Source of the DNA: CPC320 sp002684375 | Lineage (GTDB): Bacteria > Pseudomonadota > Alphaproteobacteria > Rhodobacterales > Rhodobacteraceae | NCBI GenBank assembly: GCA_965662545.1 | Contig: CBFIHZ010000014.1 | Location: 1-64,000, forward strand | Direction: 5' to 3' | DNA length: 64,000 nt | Shown here: in pieces, positions 60,927-64,000 of the stretch | Numbering within the stretch: position 1 is the first letter of the stretch | How the letters are laid out: every line of letters begins with the position of its first letter | Program-made: the position numbers and the translations under genes | Notes under the pieces: model-generated | What the model was told of the DNA's origin: nothing | The model's input: the letters and a program-made list of their open reading frames with translations, nothing else | Database searches by the model: none

Positions 60927-63824
60927 TCAGCCCAATTCGTTGAGGCGCGCGAGCGCCGCGTTCAACGCCGTCTCTTCGCCCTCGCGCTCAACAAGATTGG
61001 TCCGGGTTTCGGCCACAACTTCGGCTGGGGCGCTATCGACGAATTTCGGGTTCTTCAAACGTCCGCGCAGGCCGCCCAGTTCTTTGGCCAGCTTTTGTAA
61101 GGTCTTCTCAAGCCGCGCCTTTTCCGCGCCCACATCAATGATATCGGCTAAGGGCAGGGCAAAGCTGCCACCGGCCACCGCGATGCTGATACAGCCTTTA
61201 GGAAAGGCGTCAACCTCGGTCAAGCTTTCGACCCGTGCCAGTTTCTTGATCAGGGCCTCATTGCGCGCCCACGCGCCTTTGCCGGCGTCGTCCCAACCCG
61301 ATACCAACATCGGAATTTTCAGTCCCGCCGGCACATGCATCTGTTGTCGGGCGCTGCGAATATCATCGATCAGGCCGATGACCCAGTTCATTTCGCGGTC
61401 GGCCTCGGCGTCGATCAACTCGGCACCGTAAGTCGGCCAGTCGCCATGTACCAGCATTTTGTCGCGCGCACCGCTGCTGCCCCACAGTTCTTCGGTGATG
61501 AAGGGCATGATTGGATGCAGCATCAGCAGGCATTGGTCGATCACCCAGGCCATTGTGGCTTGGGTTTCAGCTTTGGTGGCGGCGTCTTCGCCCGACAACA
61601 GCGGTTTTGAAAACTCGACATACCAGTCGCAAACCTTGCCCCAGACAAACACATACAGCGCATTGGCCGCATCGTTGAAACGATAGGCCGCAAGGGCCGC
61701 ATCAACCTCTTCGCGGACTTTAGCGGTTTCGCCGATAATCCAGCGGTTGACGGTGGCCTGTGCGGCAGGGATGCGTCCGTCGCCGCCAAAGGCGTGGTTC
61801 ATTTCCGCAAAACGCGCTGCGTTCCACAGCTTGGTGCCAAAATTGCGATAGCCCTTGATCCGATCGACCGACAGTTTCAGCACGCCGCCAATGGCCGCCA
61901 TTTGCGTCATGGTAAAACGCAGCGCATCGGCACCAAATTCGTCCACAATCTCAAGTGGATCAATCACGTTGCCCTTGGTCTTGGACATCTTGTGACCTTT
62001 TTCGTCGCGCACCAGCTGGTGCAGATAAACGGTGTGAAACGGGTCTTTGTCGACAACAGCCTGCTGCATCATCATCATTCGTGCCACCCAGAAAAACAAA
62101 ATATCCTGTCCCGTGATCAGAACATCGGTCGGGAAATATTTTTCCAGCGCGTCGGTCTGGTCGGGCCAGCCCAGCGTGCCGATCGGCCATAGGCCTGATG
62201 AAAACCATGTGTCCAGCACATCAGGATCCCGCGTCAGCTTTACACCGACCCCGGCCTGTGCCTGCGCTTCGGCTTCGGATGCGGCGCAATATTGATTGCC
62301 GTTGGCGTCAAACCAAACCGGGATTTGATGCCCCCACCACAGCTGGCGCGAGATGCACCACGGCTCGATATTTTCCAGCCAGTGGTAATAGACTTTTTCA
62401 CCGCTCTCGGGGATGATTTTGGTCCGGCCCTCGCGCACGGCCTGCAGCGCAGGACCAACGATTTTTGTGGTCTCAACAAACCATTGATCGGTAAGCATAG
62501 GCTCGATCACCACGCCCGAGCGGTCGCCAAAGGGCTGCATGATCGGTTTGTTTTCAACATAAGGCACGGTTTCGGTGATGTCTTCACCGGTCTCTTTGTC
62601 GGCGCGCGTAACCGTGGTCATCACCGCCAGCCCCTCGGCGGTGATATCGGCGATGATCTGGGTGCGGGCCTCAAACCGGTCAAGGTTGCGATAGGCCTCG
62701 GGCACCATGTTGATGGCATCGACCTCGGCCTCGGTGAACGGCGCCCCCTGCGCATAACTTTGGGCTTTGGCAACCTCATCAGCATAGGACGCGCCATCCC
62801 CACGCAGCACCCCACGGGTATCCATCAAGCGGTACATCGGGATGCCGCCACGCTTGGCCACCTGATAGTCGTTGAAGTCATGCGCGCCGGTGATTTTCAC
62901 CGCACCCGAGCCGAAATCGGGGTCGGGATAGTCATCGGTGATGATCGGGATCAAGCGGCGGTGTTCTTTTGGGCCAACCGGAATCTCGCACAGTTTGCCA
63001 ACAATTGGCGCATAGCGCAGATCATCGGGGTGCACCGCAACCGCGCCATCCCCCAGCATGGTTTCGGGGCGCGTGGTGGCGATAGAGATGTAATCACGGG
63101 TCTCTTCGAGCGTGATATTTCCGTCGGCATCTTTTTCGATATAGGTATAGCTCTCCCCCCCCGCGAGGGGGTATTTGAAATGCCACATATGGCCGTCAAC
63201 TTCGGTATTCTCGACCTCAAGATCTGAGATAGCGGTCTCAAAATGCGGGTCCCAGTTGACCAGTCGCTTGCCGCGATAGATCAGACCCTTGTTGTACATA
63301 TCAACAAACACCTTGAGCACTGCATCATGGAAATTCGCGCTGTTTTCGTGGCCTGTGCGTGGATCGCCTGGGGCACCAGCCATGGTAAAGGCGTTGCGTG
63401 ACCAGTCGCAGGAGGCCCCAAGCCGCTTTAACTGGTTAACAATGGTGCCGCCGTACTGGCCTTTCCATTCCCAGATTTTTGCAAGAAACTTCTCGCGGCC
63501 CAGATCGCGGCGCCCCGGCTGACCCTGGCCGGCCAACATTTTTTCGACCTGTAATTGGGTTGCGATGCCGGCGTGATCCTGGCCCGGTTGCCACAGGGTG
63601 TCAAAGCCGCGCATTCGGTGCCAGCGGGTCAACACATCCTGCAGCGTGTTGTTGAACGCATGACCTACATGCAGCGCCCCCGTGACATTGGGTGGTGGGA
63701 TCATGATACAAAAGGTCTCGGGGCGCGATGCATTGGCCCCGGCGGTAAAGCTGCCGGATGTCTCCCATGCCTCATAGAGCCGGTTTTCGGCCTGCGCCGC
63801 ATCAAAAGTTTTCTCGAGTGCCAT
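60927..63824 (-). CDS. valS: Valyl-tRNA synthetase
   Basis: A 965-residue class I synthetase with the HIGH motif as HVGH (PPNVTGALHVGHAF, about residues 42-55) and the KMSKS motif as KMSKT (DEKGHKMSKTKGN, about 600s), an editing domain between, a tRNA-binding anticodon domain and a C-terminal coiled-coil arm (EKARLEKTLQKLAKELGGLRGRL). The ATG at 63824 has AGGAAC upstream and fits the family start; the frame could be read from 63878. In many Rhodobacteraceae valS follows the tolC/PopZ-like block; here it stands 40 kb away. The 176 bases beyond its start show no feature. Confidence 0.96.
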   Translation of the reverse strand: MALEKTFDAAQAENRLYEAWETSGSFTAGANASRPETFCIMIPPPNVTGALHVGHAFNNTLQDVLTRWHRMRGFDTLWQPGQDHAGIATQLQVEKMLAGQGQPGRRDLGREKFLAKIWEWKGQYGGTIVNQLKRLGASCDWSRNAFTMAGAPGDPRTGHENSANFHDAVLKVFVDMYNKGLIYRGKRLVNWDPHFETAISDLEVENTEVDGHMWHFKYPLAGGESYTYIEKDADGNITLEETRDYISIATTRPETMLGDGAVAVHPDDLRYAPIVGKLCEIPVGPKEHRRLIPIITDDYPDPDFGSGAVKITGAHDFNDYQVAKRGGIPMYRLMDTRGVLRGDGASYADEVAKAQSYAQGAPFTEAEVDAINMVPEAYRNLDRFEARTQIIADITAEGLAVMTTVTRADKETGEDITETVPYVENKPIMQPFGDRSGVVIEPMLTDQWFVETTKIVGPALQAVREGRTKIIPESGEKVYYHWLENIEPWCISRQLWWGHQIPVWFDANGNQYCAASEAEAQAQAGVGVKLTRDPDVLDTWFSSGLWPIGTLGWPDQTDALEKYFPTDVLITGQDILFFWVARMMMMQQAVVDKDPFHTVYLHQLVRDEKGHKMSKTKGNVIDPLEIVDEFGADALRFTMTQMAAIGGVLKLSVDRIKGYRNFGTKLWNAARFAEMNHAFGGDGRIPAAQATVNRWIIGETAKVREEVDAALAAYRFNDAANALYVFVWGKVCDWYVEFSKPLLSGEDAATKAETQATMAWVIDQCLLMLHPIMPFITEELWGSSGARDKMLVHGDWPTYGAELIDAEADREMNWVIGLIDDIRSARQQMHVPAGLKIPMLVSGWDDAGKGAWARNEALIKKLARVESLTEVDAFPKGCISIAVAGGSFALPLADIIDVGAEKARLEKTLQKLAKELGGLRGRLKNPKFVDSAPAEVVAETRTNLVEREGEETALNAALARLNELG

Positions 63825-64000
63825 GGCTTGGGTTCCTGTGATCAGCTGTTGTCGCGTGGATAGCCGAGGCGGCCACAAAGGGAAAGCCTGTCACGACAAT
63901 TTATGCGCTGTTATGCGGTTCGCAATGCCCATTTCCGGCTCGACCGTAGATAATGTATTACGCCTATTGGTTGGGCGTGGCCGCCAAGCGCTCTCGCAGA

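Noticed and set aside
62292..63227. 311-residue plus-strand frame opposite valS
   Set aside because: Entirely antisense to the well-supported valS gene; a by-product of codon bias.

Overview
This 64 kb window looks like the chromosome of a marine alphaproteobacterium of the Rhodobacteraceae (Roseobacter group). The clues are an RTX protein ending in a Hint domain, a DUF6280 protein, an isoaspartate methyltransferase-TolC-PopZ-like gene run, the short proteobacterial-type ProRS without the long insertion domain, SdhE, an LdtR-type MarR regulator, ThyX, and frequent 4-8 bp gene overlaps. No rRNA, tRNA, CRISPR array, transposase or phage gene was found. This assignment is inference from gene content and style, not a sequence search.

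Layout. 1-6.7 kb: the 3' part of an RTX calcium-binding/Hint protein, then galU, manC and manB, which make UDP-glucose, mannose-1-P and GDP-mannose for surface polysaccharide. 7-18 kb: an ABC exporter, an acyl-CoA synthetase, a coupled glycosyltransferase/enolase-superfamily pair, a Tet-type MFS pump with a PcaD-like hydrolase, a degenerate GFA-like protein, and an aldehyde dehydrogenase/CMD pair. 17.8-24.4 kb: pcm, tolC, a PopZ/DUF2497-like gene, cobQ, a DUF6280 gene, efp and ygfZ. 24.6-41.7 kb: an MsbA-like exporter coupled to a phosphatase-fold protein that has lost its catalytic cysteine, an aminotransferase, hisC, lolCD, an Ldh2-type dehydrogenase, parE, a MATE pump, aspC, regulators, sdhE, thyX and a Spx/ArsC-like protein. 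53.4-64 kb: suhB, a ppx-hda-AI-2E operon, proS, lysE and valS.

The most interesting region is 41.8-53.05 kb. It holds what looks like a reductive nicotinate catabolic system of the kind worked out in the anaerobe Eubacterium barkeri: an enamidase, a multi-cysteine 6-hydroxynicotinate reductase, and a molybdenum hydroxylase (FAD subunit plus a fused [2Fe-2S]/molybdopterin subunit) suited to nicotinate hydroxylation. Around them lie a dedicated ferredoxin-NADP reductase, a UPF0280 protein (ApbE superfamily, a candidate flavinyl transferase for the reductase), two tandem DUF1185 proteins of unknown role, and a NicR-like MarR regulator. Six of these genes overlap end to end in one operon. A degenerate palindrome (TTNGNATNCNAA) lies in front of the fpr gene and of the operon, and a weaker copy lies in front of the regulator.

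Next to this system is a CoxS/CoxM pair (41.8-43.1 kb) whose molybdenum large subunit is missing. Several other proteins keep their family fold but lack key residues: the phosphatase-like protein (Cys to Gly), the GFA-like protein (half of the structural zinc ligands) and the enolase-superfamily protein (first acidic metal ligand). All functions are inferred from motifs and remembered family features; no database search was run.
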